64,000 nt of DNA, from contig PBKW01000009.1 in NCBI GenBank assembly GCA_002721615.1, forward strand, positions 59,849 to 123,848, given 5' to 3'. Positions 1 to 10,081 of the stretch are shown here, piece by piece (the first letter of the stretch is position 1; the number at the start of each line of letters is the position of its first letter). This DNA comes from Chloroflexota bacterium (lineage in GTDB: Bacteria; Chloroflexota; Dehalococcoidia; Lucifugimonadales; Lucifugimonadaceae). Both the position numbers and the translations under genes were made by a program. A model generated the notes under the pieces. It did no database searches. It was not told where the DNA came from and saw only the letters and a program-made list of their open reading frames with translations.

Positions 1-414
1 TCATCTGGTGTAGTGGATGGTTATCCAGTTGTAGATGTAAAAGCGGTCTTGATAGATGCTTCTTTTCATGAGGTAGATTCTTCAGAAGTAGCTTTCAAAA
101 TTGCTGCTTCTATGGCATTCAAAGATGCTGCAAATAAAGCAAATCCTTATATTTTAGAACCAGTAATGGATATGGAAATTGTTACCCCTGAAGAATTTCT
201 AGGAGAAGTCTTATCAGATTTAAAATCTCGAAGAGCACAAATATCATCAATGGAAGGAGATTCAGATATTCAAGTAATCAAAGCATTTGTTCCACTTGCT
301 GAAACATTTCAGTATGCTACATTATTAAGATCAAAAACAACTGGAAGAGCAAGTTTTACTCAACAATTGGATCATTATGCTCCAGCTCCTCCTAAAAAGG
401 AAAATAAAATCTAA
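1..414 (+). CDS. fusA: Elongation factor G, C-terminal part (5' truncated by window edge)
   Basis: Frame is open from base 1; [28 protein letters not shown]...[29 protein letters not shown] is the EF-G domain IV/V C-terminus. Confidence 0.93.
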   Translation, partial: SSGVVDGYPVVDVKAVLIDASFHEVDSSEVAFKIAASMAFKDAANKANPYILEPVMDMEIVTPEEFLGEVLSDLKSRRAQISSMEGDSDIQVIKAFVPLAETFQYATLLRSKTTGRASFTQQLDHYAPAPPKKENKI

Positions 415-427
415 CATAGGTATAATT

Positions 428-739
428 GTGGCTAATCAATCAATAAGGATAACTTTAAAAGCATTTGATCATAGAGTATTAGATTTGTCGGCTCAACAGA
501 TTTTGGATGCTGCAGAAAGAACTGGTTCTGCAGTTGCAGGTCCTGTTCCTTTGCCGACAAGTATTCGGAGATTTTGTGTAATTAGATCACCTCATGTTGA
601 TAAAGATTCTCGAGAACATTTTGAATTAAGAGTTCATAAAAGAATAATAGATATATTGGAACCAAGCTCCAAAACCATTGACTCTCTTACCGGTCTTAAT
701 GTTCCTGCTGGAGTTGATATAAATATAAAAATGAGTTGA
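428..739 (+). CDS. rpsJ: 30S ribosomal protein S10 (uS10)
   Basis: [26 protein letters not shown]...; GTG start at 428 chosen over the longer ORF from 377. Confidence 0.95.
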   Translation: MANQSIRITLKAFDHRVLDLSAQQILDAAERTGSAVAGPVPLPTSIRRFCVIRSPHVDKDSREHFELRVHKRIIDILEPSSKTIDSLTGLNVPAGVDINIKMS

Positions 740-773
740 TAGTTCATCTAAATTAGTATTAGGAAATATTTTA

Positions 774-1394
774 ATGAGTATAATTGGATTATTAGGTAGA
801 AAGATTGGTATGAGTGTTGTCTTTGATGAAGAAGATAATAAGGCTATACCAGTAACTATCCTTCAAGTAGGGCCATGCACTGTAACTCAAATAAAAAGAA
901 TCCAGACAGATGGTTATGATGCTGTTCAAATTGGGTTTGAGGATACCAATAAACTAAATAAGCCTCAATTGGGTCATTTAAAGAGATCTGGAGGTAATTT
1001 TAAAGTCTTGAGAGAATTTGATGCTGATAATTTGAATGATTATCAAGTTGGACAAGTAATTGATGTGAGTATATTTGAAGAAGGACAAACAGTTAATGTA
1101 TCAGGAACATCTAAAGGTAAAGGTTTTGCTGGAGGAGTTAAAAGATATAATTTCAAAGGAGGACCAAAGACTCATGGTCAATCAGATAGGCATAGAGCTC
1201 CAGGTTCTATAGGTGCTGGAAGTTCTCCAGGTAAAGTATGGAAAGGAACAAAAATGGCTGGCCATATGGGAAGTGCTAGTGTTACGGAGATAGGACTTAA
1301 GGTAGTAAAGGTAGATAATACAAATAATACTTTAACTCTAAAAGGTTCAGTTCCCGGATCAAGAAAATCTTTGGTATCTGTTAAGAAAAGTTAG
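774..1394 (+). CDS. rplC: 50S ribosomal protein L3 (uL3)
   Basis: MSIIGLLGRKIGMSVVFDEE... and FKGGPKTHGQSDRHRAPGSIGAGSSPGKVWKGTKMAGHMG. Confidence 0.97.
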   Translation: MSIIGLLGRKIGMSVVFDEEDNKAIPVTILQVGPCTVTQIKRIQTDGYDAVQIGFEDTNKLNKPQLGHLKRSGGNFKVLREFDADNLNDYQVGQVIDVSIFEEGQTVNVSGTSKGKGFAGGVKRYNFKGGPKTHGQSDRHRAPGSIGAGSSPGKVWKGTKMAGHMGSASVTEIGLKVVKVDNTNNTLTLKGSVPGSRKSLVSVKKS

Positions 1395-1405
1395 TTTGAG
1401 GTTTT

Positions 1406-2062
1406 ATGAAATTAGTAGTAAAAAATAATTTAGGAAAATCATCTGGATCAGTTACTGTTGATGATTCTGTTTGGTCAGTTCAAGTTAATGAAGGACTTAT
1501 TCATCAAGTGGTTACATCTCAGCTTAATAATCTTAGGCAAGGCAATCATGAAACTAAAAGAAGAAGAGATGTTGAATATTCTACTGCTAAGATGAGACCT
1601 CAGAAAGGTAGTGGAAGAGCAAGATTGGGTAGTAGATCATCTATGTTACAAGGTGGTAGTGTCGCGCATGGACCTCATAAAAAAGAATATAAAGATAGAA
1701 TACCTACTAAAATTCGAAGATCTGCGTTGAAAATGATTTTGTCAGATAAAATTAGTAATGGAAACATAAATATTATAGATAAATTGCAAACTAATTCTCC
1801 TAGTACTAAATATATCGCAGATATAGTAAAAGAATTAGGATTATCTGGAAAAACTCTTCTACTTGTTGATTCTATTAATGAAAATTTAACTAAATCAGTA
1901 AGGAATATTCCTGATGTTAATATTTTAGATGTTTCTATTCTAAATGCTTTGGAAGCTTTAAAGAATAAGAATATTTTGATTACTAGAGATGCAGTGAAAA
2001 AAATTGATAAAACATGGGGCTCTAAGGCTTCTAATAATAAAAATGTTAAAGGTAAAGTTTAG
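1406..2062 (+). CDS. rplD: 50S ribosomal protein L4 (uL4)
   Basis: Synteny; KMRPQKGSGRARLGSRSSMLQGGSVAHGPHKKEY motif. Confidence 0.96.
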   Translation: MKLVVKNNLGKSSGSVTVDDSVWSVQVNEGLIHQVVTSQLNNLRQGNHETKRRRDVEYSTAKMRPQKGSGRARLGSRSSMLQGGSVAHGPHKKEYKDRIPTKIRRSALKMILSDKISNGNINIIDKLQTNSPSTKYIADIVKELGLSGKTLLLVDSINENLTKSVRNIPDVNILDVSILNALEALKNKNILITRDAVKKIDKTWGSKASNNKNVKGKV

Positions 2063-2064
2063 GA

Positions 2065-2349
2065 ATGGATCCATATAGTATTATTATAAATCCAGTAGTA
2101 ACTGAAAAATCTACCCTTCTTCAAGAGAAAGGTAAATATACTTTTGATGTTTATAAGTCTTCTTCTAAAACAGATATTATTAGGGCTGTAGAAAATGTTT
2201 TTGATGTAAAAGTTGATTCGGTTAATACTTTTAATATAAAAGGTAAAACTAGAAGAGTTGGAAGAAATTTAGCTAAAAGACCTGATAAAAAAAGAGCTAT
2301 AGTTACATTGAAATCAGGTGAATCTATACAATTGTTTGAGGGAACTTAG
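2065..2349 (+). CDS. rplW: 50S ribosomal protein L23 (uL23)
   Basis: IINPVVTEKSTLLQEKGKYTFDV; position in S10 operon. Confidence 0.96.
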   Translation: MDPYSIIINPVVTEKSTLLQEKGKYTFDVYKSSSKTDIIRAVENVFDVKVDSVNTFNIKGKTRRVGRNLAKRPDKKRAIVTLKSGESIQLFEGT

Positions 2350-3180
2350 ATGCCATTAAAGAAATTTAAAGCTATAACACCGGGTCAAAGGAATAAAATT
2401 GCTTCGGATTTTTCTGAAATTACAGAAAAAAAACCTGAAAAATCTTTACTCAAACCTTTGAATAAAAAGGCTGGAAGAAGTAATTCGGGTAAGATTAGTG
2501 TTCGAAGAAGAGGTGGTGGTCATAAAAGAAAATATAGAATTATAGATTTTGAAAGAAGTGAAAGTAATTCATCGTATTTTGTTGAATCAATTCAATATGA
2601 TCCAAACAGAAGTGCCAGAATAGCTTTAATAAAATCAGAAAGTGGTAAAAAATCATATATTATTGCTCCTTTGGGTCTTGAGGTAGGTCAAAGTATATAT
2701 AATGGAAAAGAACCAACAATTAGTTTAGGTAATTCATTTGCTCTTAAAGATATTCCTGTAGGTACATTTGTTCATAATGTTGAAATTCATCCAGGTAAAG
2801 GAGCCCAACTAGCTAGAAGCGCAGGGACTGTTGTACAAGTAATGGCTCATGAATATGGATATACTCTTTTAAGGTTACCTTCAGGCGAAGTTAGGAAAAT
2901 ATTGGATAGCTGTAGGGCTACAATAGGACAAGTAGGAAATATTGATCATAAAAACCAAAAATTGGGTAAAGCTGGGAAGAGTAGACATTTGGGTAAAAGG
3001 CCTAGCGTAAGAGGGTTAGCTATGAATCCATCAGATCATCCCCATGGTGGAGGAGAAGGTAAAACTGGTATAGGTATGCCAGGTCCAAAAACAAAATGGG
3101 GTATGCCTGCTTTAGGATATCGTACTAGAAAAAAGAAATCTTCTAGTAAACTAATATTAAGACGCAGGTATGATAAATAA
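2350..3180 (+). CDS. rplB: 50S ribosomal protein L2 (uL2)
   Basis: [16 protein letters not shown]... and [22 protein letters not shown]. Confidence 0.98.
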   Translation: MPLKKFKAITPGQRNKIASDFSEITEKKPEKSLLKPLNKKAGRSNSGKISVRRRGGGHKRKYRIIDFERSESNSSYFVESIQYDPNRSARIALIKSESGKKSYIIAPLGLEVGQSIYNGKEPTISLGNSFALKDIPVGTFVHNVEIHPGKGAQLARSAGTVVQVMAHEYGYTLLRLPSGEVRKILDSCRATIGQVGNIDHKNQKLGKAGKSRHLGKRPSVRGLAMNPSDHPHGGGEGKTGIGMPGPKTKWGMPALGYRTRKKKSSSKLILRRRYDK

Positions 3181-3192
3181 GAGGAATATTTA

Positions 3193-3474
3193 ATGTCAAG
3201 ATCAACTAAAAAAGGACCTTTTGTAGATCCAAAATTATTAAAAAAAGTAATGAATGCTCAGGCTTCTAGTGGTAATAATATTAAAACATGGTCTAGAGCT
3301 TCAACGATTATTGAAGAAATGATAAATTTAACTATTTCAGTACATGATGGAAGAAGGTTTATACCTGTATTGATTACTGAAAATATGATAGGACATAAAT
3401 TAGGAGAATTTGCTCCAACAAGAACTTTTCGAGGTCATTCTACTAGATCAGATAGAATTTCAGAGGTTAGTTAA
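3193..3474 (+). CDS. rpsS: 30S ribosomal protein S19 (uS19)
   Basis: [19 protein letters not shown]...[16 protein letters not shown]. Confidence 0.97.
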   Translation: MSRSTKKGPFVDPKLLKKVMNAQASSGNNIKTWSRASTIIEEMINLTISVHDGRRFIPVLITENMIGHKLGEFAPTRTFRGHSTRSDRISEVS

Positions 3475-3486
3475 AGGAATTATTAA

Positions 3487-3825
3487 ATGACAGTAAAAGC
3501 TTATTATAAAAATTTAGATATTTCAGCAAAAAAAATCAGGCCTCTGATGAATTTGATTAGAGGTTCAAGGGCAGTAGATGCTTTGGACACTTTATCTGTA
3601 TATTCTTCTCCTGGTTCTCGGGTTCTAATTAAACTTATAAAATCTGCGTTAGCAAATGCAGAAGATCAAAATTTTTCATCCAATGATAATTTAAAAATTT
3701 CTATGATTATGGCTGACGAAGGGCCAATAATGAAAAGATACAGAGCTAAAGCAAGAGGTAGAGCTGGAGCTTTTAATAGACCTAGCAGTCACCTGACATT
3801 AGAACTTGATGAGGTAGGAGGATAA
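3487..3825 (+). CDS. rplV: 50S ribosomal protein L22 (uL22)
   Basis: Synteny; ISAKKIRPLMNLIRG...EGPIMKRYRAKARGRAGAFNRPSSHLTLEL. Confidence 0.96.
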   Translation: MTVKAYYKNLDISAKKIRPLMNLIRGSRAVDALDTLSVYSSPGSRVLIKLIKSALANAEDQNFSSNDNLKISMIMADEGPIMKRYRAKARGRAGAFNRPSSHLTLELDEVGG

Positions 3826-3827
3826 AA

Positions 3828-4823
3828 ATGGGTCAAAAAACACATCCGATTGGATTTAGGCTAGGAACTACTAGAGATTGGCAATCTAATTGGTTTGTCA
3901 ATAAACCTAAGGATTATCGAAAACAAGTTTTGGAAGATCATAAAATTAGAGAATTAATTAAAGGGAAGTATGAAGGTGCTGCTATCTCTAATATATCTAT
4001 AGAAAGGGGCAACCAAGATTTGTCAGTTGTGATAAATACTGCTAGGCCTGGAATAGTAATAGGTAGAGGTGGATCTAGAATAGATGAATTGAAATCTGAT
4101 ATAGAAAATTTAACAATGAAGATGGATAAGACTATCAAAAAGACTAAGGTAACAATTAATGAAATTCGAAATCCAGATTTAGATGCTATTCTTGTAGCTG
4201 CAAATGTAGCTGAACAACTAGAAAGAAGAGTTGCTTATAGAAGAGCTATACGCCAAGTGGCATCAAGAACTATGCAAAGTGGAGCAAAAGGGATAAAAAT
4301 TTTAGTTTCAGGAAGATTGGGAGGAGCAGATATTGCTAGATCTGATAAACATATAGAGGGAAAAGTGCCTCTACATACTTTAAGATCTCAGATTGATTTT
4401 GCAATAGGAGAAGCGAAAACCACTTTCGGGATAATTGGAATAAAAGTTTGGATATATTTAGGGGACGTTTCGGCAATCGAAGATCAATTGAATGAGAAAG
4501 CAAGTCAAAGGTTTGCTGCTAGTACTCAGTTTAGTGGAGAAAATATTGAATCTGATGACATCAATCTTGAAATTGAAGAGACTGGTTCCGGGGACAAAAA
4601 ATTAATGATGATTTTAGATGATCCTGATAAACCTGTTAAAGATAAGAAATCTACTAAGAAATCAGATTCTAAAAAAAGTGATAAAACAACTAAATCTGAA
4701 GTAAAGAAATCTAACACTGTTAAGTCAAAAACTGTTAAGTCTAAGGCATCAAAAACTGTTAAGCCTAAGGCATCAAAAACTGTTTCAAAGACTTCAAAGA
4801 AACAAACTAAGGATGATTCTTAG
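3828..4823 (+). CDS. rpsC: 30S ribosomal protein S3 (uS3) with Lys-rich C-terminal extension
   Basis: MGQKTHPIGFRLGTTRDWQSNWF core; about 70 aa K/S/T-rich tail. Confidence 0.97.
   Translation: MGQKTHPIGFRLGTTRDWQSNWFVNKPKDYRKQVLEDHKIRELIKGKYEGAAISNISIERGNQDLSVVINTARPGIVIGRGGSRIDELKSDIENLTMKMDKTIKKTKVTINEIRNPDLDAILVAANVAEQLERRVAYRRAIRQVASRTMQSGAKGIKILVSGRLGGADIARSDKHIEGKVPLHTLRSQIDFAIGEAKTTFGIIGIKVWIYLGDVSAIEDQLNEKASQRFAASTQFSGENIESDDINLEIEETGSGDKKLMMILDDPDKPVKDKKSTKKSDSKKSDKTTKSEVKKSNTVKSKTVKSKASKTVKPKASKTVSKTSKKQTKDDS
4727..4784 (+). repeat. 24-nt tandem repeat in rpsC tail (2 copies plus a partial third)
   Basis: AAAAACTGTTAAGTCTAAGGCATC / AAAAACTGTTAAGCCTAAGGCATC / AAAAACTGTT. Confidence 0.9.
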
Positions 4824-4843
4824 AGTTATATTTAATAGGAGTT

Positions 4844-5266
4844 TTGAATATGTTACAGCCTAAAAGAACAAAATATCGTAAACAGCATAGAGGGAAAATA
4901 AGAGGTTCTCGTGTTGCAGGTAGTAAGATTGTTTTTGGAGATTTTGCTTTGAAATCTTTAGATGCTGGTTGGATTACAGCTAGGCAAATAGAAGCAGGAA
5001 GAAAAGCAATTGTTGGGCATGTTCAAAGAGGTGGACAGGTGTGGATTCGAGTATTTCCTGATAAACCTGTTTCTGCAAGAGCAGCAGAAACAAGAATGGG
5101 TGGAGGGAAAGGAGCTACTGAATTTTGGGTTAGTCCTGTAAATCAAGGAAGAATAATATTTGAAATAGGTGATTTACCAGAAGACATAGCACGTGAAGCT
5201 TTAAGATTGGCATCTCATAAATTTTCATTAAACACTAAAGTAGTTTCTAGAAGTGAGCAATTTTAA
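4844..5266 (+). CDS. rplP: 50S ribosomal protein L16 (uL16)
   Basis: MLQPKRTKYRKQHRGKIRG...RMGGGKGATEFWVSPV. Confidence 0.97.
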   Translation: MNMLQPKRTKYRKQHRGKIRGSRVAGSKIVFGDFALKSLDAGWITARQIEAGRKAIVGHVQRGGQVWIRVFPDKPVSARAAETRMGGGKGATEFWVSPVNQGRIIFEIGDLPEDIAREALRLASHKFSLNTKVVSRSEQF

Positions 5267-5290
5267 TTAGACGAATTTATAGGATTAAAT

Positions 5291-5518
5291 ATGAAAATAT
5301 CAGAAATAAGAGAATTAAGTGCAGAAGATTTGTTGAATCAATTAGAAGAATCTAGAAAAAAATATTTTAATTTAAGATTTAGTAAAGCTTCAATGCAACT
5401 TTCAGATTCTAGCCAAATTAAAAAAATTAAAAAAGATATTTCTAAAATTCTTACTGTGAAAAAAGAAAGAGAACTTTTGAAATTAAACACTGACCAATTG
5501 CAAGAGGAAGAAAATTGA
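5291..5518 (+). CDS. rpmC: 50S ribosomal protein L29 (uL29)
   Basis: MKISEIRELSAEDLLNQLEESRKKYFNLRFSKA. Confidence 0.94.
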   Translation: MKISEIRELSAEDLLNQLEESRKKYFNLRFSKASMQLSDSSQIKKIKKDISKILTVKKERELLKLNTDQLQEEEN

Positions 5519-5796
5519 GAAACCAGATAACAGGAAAAGTAATTAAAAATAATAATGAGAAATCTCTAATAGTTAGTGTTAATAGATTATCCTCTACTCA
5601 TATAAAAGGGAAAATGATTAAGAAAAGATCAAAATATGTCGTTCATGATCCTAATAGTCAAGGTAAAGTTGGAGACACAGTACTTATAGAAGAATGTAAA
5701 CCAGTTTCTTACACTAAAAGATGGAGATTTATTAAAACAATTTCTTCAGGGATTACTGAAATTGATGAAACAACTGAAAGTTTGGATGTGGAGTAA
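5515..5796 (+). CDS. rpsQ: 30S ribosomal protein S17 (uS17)
   Basis: TTG start overlaps rpmC stop; [18 protein letters not shown]...[37 protein letters not shown]. Confidence 0.95.
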   Translation: MRNQITGKVIKNNNEKSLIVSVNRLSSTHIKGKMIKKRSKYVVHDPNSQGKVGDTVLIEECKPVSYTKRWRFIKTISSGITEIDETTESLDVE

Positions 5797-5798
5797 AA

Positions 5799-6167
5799 AT
5801 GATTCAACCCCAAAGTAGGCTTATAGTAACTGATAATTCTGGAGCTAAAGAAATAATGTGCATTCATTTAGTTGGAGGTAGTTATCGTAAATATGCCTCT
5901 GTAGGAGACGTGATAACTGCAGCAGTTAAAGATGCAGTGCCAGGTGGAAATGTGAAAATGCATGAAGTAGTTAAAGCTGTAATTGTAAGAACCAAGAAAG
6001 AAGTAAGAAGGAAAGATGGATCTTATATTAGATTCGATGATAATGCAGTGGTGATATTAGGTGAAGATAATAATCCTAGAGGAACAAGAATATTTGGTCC
6101 AGTTGCAAGAGAATTAAGAGACAAAGAATTTATGCGAATTGTATCACTTGCGCCGGAGGTAATTTAA
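5799..6167 (+). CDS. rplN: 50S ribosomal protein L14 (uL14)
   Basis: [24 protein letters not shown]...[29 protein letters not shown]. Confidence 0.98.
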   Translation: MIQPQSRLIVTDNSGAKEIMCIHLVGGSYRKYASVGDVITAAVKDAVPGGNVKMHEVVKAVIVRTKKEVRRKDGSYIRFDDNAVVILGEDNNPRGTRIFGPVARELRDKEFMRIVSLAPEVI

Positions 6168-6168
6168 A

Positions 6169-6477
6169 TTGAAAATCAAGATTAAAAAAAATGATACTGT
6201 TATCGTAAGAACTGGCAAGGATAAAGGTAAAAAAGGTCAGGTGATCAGAGTAATAAAATCTAAAAATAAAGCAATTGTTGAAGGAGTGAATATGATCACT
6301 AGACATGTGAAGAGTGGGGGAACTGCAAGACAAACAGGGTTAGTTCAACAAGAAGCTCCTATAGATATTTCTAATTTAATTTTTGTAGATCCTGATTCTG
6401 ATAAAGCAGGAAAAATAAGTTTTTCGTATTTAGATGATGGTAATAAAGTTAGAGTAGTAAAAAATACAAAATCATAA
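6169..6477 (+). CDS. rplX: 50S ribosomal protein L24 (uL24)
   Basis: TTG start; [28 protein letters not shown] motif. Confidence 0.95.
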   Translation: MKIKIKKNDTVIVRTGKDKGKKGQVIRVIKSKNKAIVEGVNMITRHVKSGGTARQTGLVQQEAPIDISNLIFVDPDSDKAGKISFSYLDDGNKVRVVKNTKS

Positions 6478-6481
6478 AGTT

Positions 6482-7207
6482 ATGGCTGAAGATAATAAAA
6501 AACTTAAAGTTAATAAAGAAAAAGGATCAGGAAGTAAAACCTCAACTTCTAGTACTACTAAAAAAGTATCTAGTGCTAAAAAAGTATCTAGTGCTAAAAA
6601 AGTAGAAACTAAAGTCAAAACTTCTGAAAAAGATAAATCTATTATTTCTCTTAGAGTGAAAGGGAGATTAGAACAATTTTATGATAATGATGTTTCCCCT
6701 GTTTTGTATAAAGAATTTGGTTACAAGAACACAATGCAGGTTCCTACTTTATCTCAAGTAACATTGAATATAGGTTTGGGAGAAGCAATTACAGATAAAA
6801 ATGCTATAGATTCAGCTACTAAAGATCTTCAATTGATTAGTGGACAGAAACCTGTAGTGACTAAATCTAAAAAATCAATTGCTAATTTTAACTTAAGAGA
6901 AGGAATGAGAGTTGGGATGAAAGTTACTTTAAGGAAAAATAGGATGTGGGATTTTGTAGATAGACTATTGAACATCGCACTTCCTAGAGTTAGAGATTTT
7001 AGAGGAGTTAGTAAGAACTCATTTGATGGAAGAGGAAATTATACTCTTGGTATTTCAGAACAAGTAATATTTCCAGAAATTGAGTATAATCAGATAGATA
7101 AAATTCGTGGTTTCCAAGTAACTATAGGTACCACTTCTATCAATGATGAAGAAGCTAGAAGATTACTTGAACTTTTAGGTATGCCTTTTTTTAGGACAAA
7201 CAATTGA
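6482..7207 (+). CDS. rplE: 50S ribosomal protein L5 (uL5) with about 55 aa Lys/Ser-rich N-terminal extension
   Basis: [17 protein letters not shown]...[22 protein letters not shown] core. Confidence 0.96.
   Translation: MAEDNKKLKVNKEKGSGSKTSTSSTTKKVSSAKKVSSAKKVETKVKTSEKDKSIISLRVKGRLEQFYDNDVSPVLYKEFGYKNTMQVPTLSQVTLNIGLGEAITDKNAIDSATKDLQLISGQKPVVTKSKKSIANFNLREGMRVGMKVTLRKNRMWDFVDRLLNIALPRVRDFRGVSKNSFDGRGNYTLGISEQVIFPEIEYNQIDKIRGFQVTIGTTSINDEEARRLLELLGMPFFRTNN
6560..6595 (+). repeat. 18-nt tandem repeat in rplE N-terminal extension
   Basis: AAAAAAGTATCTAGTGCT x2, followed by partial copy AAAAAAGTA. Confidence 0.9.
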
Positions 7208-7221
7208 GTTAGGAGGAATAA

Positions 7222-7527
7222 ATGGCGAGAAAATCTAAAGTTGAAAGAGAAAAAAGAATAATAAGGACTATTGAAAAATATAATTCTCATAGAGATGAAT
7301 TGTTAAATCAATGGAATGATACTTCTTTGCCATTACAAAAAAGAAGAGAAGCTAGAAGGGCTTTGGGTAAGTTACCTAGAAATTCTAATCCTAATAGACT
7401 TACTAATAGATGTTCAATTACTGGCAGGCCTAGAGGTTATATAAGGTTTGTAGGATTATCTAGAATAGTTTTTAGAGATAAGGCACTTTTAGGAGAATTT
7501 CCTGGAATAAGAAAAGCGAGTTTATAG
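7222..7527 (+). CDS. rpsN: 30S ribosomal protein S14 (uS14), long zinc-free type
   Basis: 101 aa; NRCSITGRPRGYIRFVGLSRIVFRDKALLGEFPGIRKASL; no CXXC zinc knuckle. Confidence 0.96.
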   Translation: MARKSKVEREKRIIRTIEKYNSHRDELLNQWNDTSLPLQKRREARRALGKLPRNSNPNRLTNRCSITGRPRGYIRFVGLSRIVFRDKALLGEFPGIRKASL

Positions 7528-7536
7528 GAAGTTGAT

Positions 7537-7929
7537 ATGACGGATCCAATATCAGATATGTTAACAATAATAAGAAATGGTCATCACGCAAAAAAAATGT
7601 TTGTGCAAGTACCTTCATCTAAAATAAAGACGAATATTTTAAAAATTTTTCTTGATGAAGGATTTATAAATGGTTATGAACAAAATGAGGTAGATAATAA
7701 AGGTGTCACAAAAATTAATCTGAAATATGGTAAAGATGAACAACCTATGATTTTAGGTTTGAAGAGAGTTAGTAGACCTGGGTTAAGAAATTATGTGAAA
7801 AAAGGAGAGATACCTATCTATTTAGGTGGAATGGCTGTTTCTTTAGTTTCTACTTCTAGGGGAATAATGACAGGTAAAGAAGCTTTCAAAAAAGGATTAG
7901 GTGGAGAACTTATTTGTTACTTATGGTAA
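7537..7929 (+). CDS. rpsH: 30S ribosomal protein S8 (uS8)
   Basis: MTDPISDMLTIIRNGHHAKK...STSRGIMTGKEAFKKGLGGELICYLW. Confidence 0.97.
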   Translation: MTDPISDMLTIIRNGHHAKKMFVQVPSSKIKTNILKIFLDEGFINGYEQNEVDNKGVTKINLKYGKDEQPMILGLKRVSRPGLRNYVKKGEIPIYLGGMAVSLVSTSRGIMTGKEAFKKGLGGELICYLW

Positions 7930-7944
7930 TTAAGGAGAATATGT

Positions 7945-8490
7945 ATGTCTAGAATAGGAAATAAACCGATATTAATTCCTTCTGGTGTTCAAGTGGACAT
8001 TCAAGGTAATAATATCAAAGCAAAAGGTCCGCTAGGGGAACTGAGTTTAGAATTTAAGGATATTATTAATGTGACAGTAGAATCTGACAATATTATTTGT
8101 AAAAGGAAAAATGATCAACCTGAATCTAGGTCTATGCATGGATTATATAGATCCTTGATATCAAATATTATAGAGGGAGTAACATCTGGTTTTGAGATTA
8201 AGTTAGAAGTAGTTGGGACTGGTTATAGAATCGAAAAAAAGGGAGACAATTTAGTTTTTAATTTAGGTTATAGTCATCCTATAAATGTGGAGCCATTAGG
8301 TACAAATAAATTAGATGTAGAAGGTCAAAATTTGGCTATAGTTAAAGGAATTGATAGACAATTAGTAGGTCAACAAGCATCTGATATTAAGAAACTAAGG
8401 AAACCTAACCCTTACACTGGTAAAGGTGTGAAATATCAAGGAGAAACAATAACTAGAAAAGCAGGTAAAGCTGCAGTAACAACAGCTTAA
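7945..8490 (+). CDS. rplF: 50S ribosomal protein L6 (uL6)
   Basis: MSRIGNKPILIPSGVQVDI...GKGVKYQGETITRKAGKAA. Confidence 0.97.
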   Translation: MSRIGNKPILIPSGVQVDIQGNNIKAKGPLGELSLEFKDIINVTVESDNIICKRKNDQPESRSMHGLYRSLISNIIEGVTSGFEIKLEVVGTGYRIEKKGDNLVFNLGYSHPINVEPLGTNKLDVEGQNLAIVKGIDRQLVGQQASDIKKLRKPNPYTGKGVKYQGETITRKAGKAAVTTA

Positions 8491-8494
8491 TATT

Positions 8495-8875
8495 ATGAGT
8501 AGTAAGAAATATTCAAACAACAAAAGAGTAGTTAGGCATTTGAGGCTTCGTAAAAAGCTTTCAGGTACTTCTATTGCTCCAAGGTTAGCTGTATACAGAA
8601 GTAATAGAAAGATTTATGCTCAGGTTATTAATGATGATGAAAATAAGACCTTACTGTCTTCATCAAGTTTAGAAATTAATTCCAAAGAAAAACAAGACGA
8701 TAGTCTTGATTATAATGGAAAATGTTTCGAAGCTTATCAGGTAGGCGTGAATTTAGCTGAGAAATGTAATAAATCAGGAATAGATAAATTGGTATTTGAT
8801 CGTGGTGGTTATAAATTTCATGGTCGTATAAAAGCTTTAGCAGAGGGTGTTAGAAAAGGAGGAATAAGTTTCTAA
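8495..8875 (+). CDS. rplR: 50S ribosomal protein L18 (uL18)
   Basis: RLRKKLSGTSIAPRLAVYRSNRKIYAQVINDD...VFDRGGYKFHGRIKALAEGVRKGGISF. Confidence 0.96.
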   Translation: MSSKKYSNNKRVVRHLRLRKKLSGTSIAPRLAVYRSNRKIYAQVINDDENKTLLSSSSLEINSKEKQDDSLDYNGKCFEAYQVGVNLAEKCNKSGIDKLVFDRGGYKFHGRIKALAEGVRKGGISF

Positions 8876-9420
8876 TGACAACAAATTCAAGTGGACGAAA
8901 TAATTCTAGAAATTCTCGTAATAACCCTAAGGATAATGATGGGATTGTAGAGAAAGTAGTTCAAGTAAGAAGGGTAACAAAAGTAGTTAAAGGAGGAAGA
9001 AATCTTAGGTTTTCAGCTATGGTAGTTGCTGGTGATAGAAAAGGAAAAGTGGGAGTGGCTTCGGGAAAAGGTGCTGCTGTTCCAGATGCTGTTAGAAAAG
9101 CATCTACTAACGCTAGAAAAAACATGGTAAAGGTACAAATGAAAGGAACTACTTTACCTTATCAAGTGAATGCAAAATATGGAGCTGCAAAAATAATGTT
9201 GAAACCTGCTTCTCCAGGAACGGGAGTTATAGCAGGTGGAGGAATAAGAGCGGTTATGGAAGCAGTAGGTGTTCAAGATGTATTATCTAAAAATTTTGGT
9301 TCTAATAATCCTGTGAATACTGTTAAGGCTACTGTAAAAGCATTAGTTAGTTTAAAAGATCCAGATCATCATATATCTATTAGAAAAAGTAATTCTGAAG
9401 AGAAGGTAAATGATGAGTAA
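8875..9420 (+). CDS. rpsE: 30S ribosomal protein S5 (uS5)
   Basis: EKVVQVRRVTKVVKGGRNLRFSAMVVAGD...GTGVIAGGGIRAVMEAVGVQDVLSKNFGSNNP. Confidence 0.97.
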   Translation: MTTNSSGRNNSRNSRNNPKDNDGIVEKVVQVRRVTKVVKGGRNLRFSAMVVAGDRKGKVGVASGKGAAVPDAVRKASTNARKNMVKVQMKGTTLPYQVNAKYGAAKIMLKPASPGTGVIAGGGIRAVMEAVGVQDVLSKNFGSNNPVNTVKATVKALVSLKDPDHHISIRKSNSEEKVNDE

Positions 9421-9595
9421 TATTATGATTGAACAAGTAAAAAGTTATATAGGATCTAATAAGAAACAAAGAGATACTTTAAGGGCATTGGGTCTAGGAA
9501 AAATAGGAGATTCTGTTGTTAAAGAAGATTCGAAAGTTGTATTAGGTATGATTTCAAAAGTTTCTCATTTATTGAAGATAGAAAATATAAAATAG
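9410..9595 (+). CDS. rpmD: 50S ribosomal protein L30 (uL30)
   Basis: VKSYIGSNKKQRDTLRALGLGKIGDSV. Confidence 0.93.
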   Translation: MMSNIMIEQVKSYIGSNKKQRDTLRALGLGKIGDSVVKEDSKVVLGMISKVSHLLKIENIK

Positions 9596-10081
9596 GTGTT
9601 CAATATGGTTGAATTACATAAATTGAAGCCACCCGTAGGCGCAAAATCTAATAGAAAAAGAAAAGGTAGAGGAGATGGGAGTAATAAAGGCTCTTATTCA
9701 GGAAGAGGATTAAAAGGTCAAAAGGCTAGATCAGGAGGATCCCTTCCATTATTCTTTGAAGGGGGACAGTTGCCTCTAGTAAAGAAATTACCTTTCATGA
9801 GAGGTTTTTATAACAGGTTTCGTAAATCGTATCTTCCAATCAATTTGGATAAATTGGAAATTTTATTTGAATCTGGAGATAAAGTGAACCCTGAAATATT
9901 ATATGAGAAAAATATAATTTCTAAGAAAAATTCTTTGGTGAAGATTCTTGGTAAGGGAGATTTGACTAAGTCGCTTGTTGTTTCAGCACATGGATTCAGT
10001 AAAAATGCAAAAGAAAAAATAGAGAAAGCAGGTGGCTCAATAGAGAAAATTGAATCTAAAGATGGAGTAATTGATGAATAG
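9596..10081 (+). CDS. rplO: 50S ribosomal protein L15 (uL15)
   Basis: LHKLKPPVGAKSNRKRKGRGDGSNKGSYSGRGLKGQKARSGG; start may be ATG 9605. Confidence 0.96.
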   Translation: MFNMVELHKLKPPVGAKSNRKRKGRGDGSNKGSYSGRGLKGQKARSGGSLPLFFEGGQLPLVKKLPFMRGFYNRFRKSYLPINLDKLEILFESGDKVNPEILYEKNIISKKNSLVKILGKGDLTKSLVVSAHGFSKNAKEKIEKAGGSIEKIESKDGVIDE

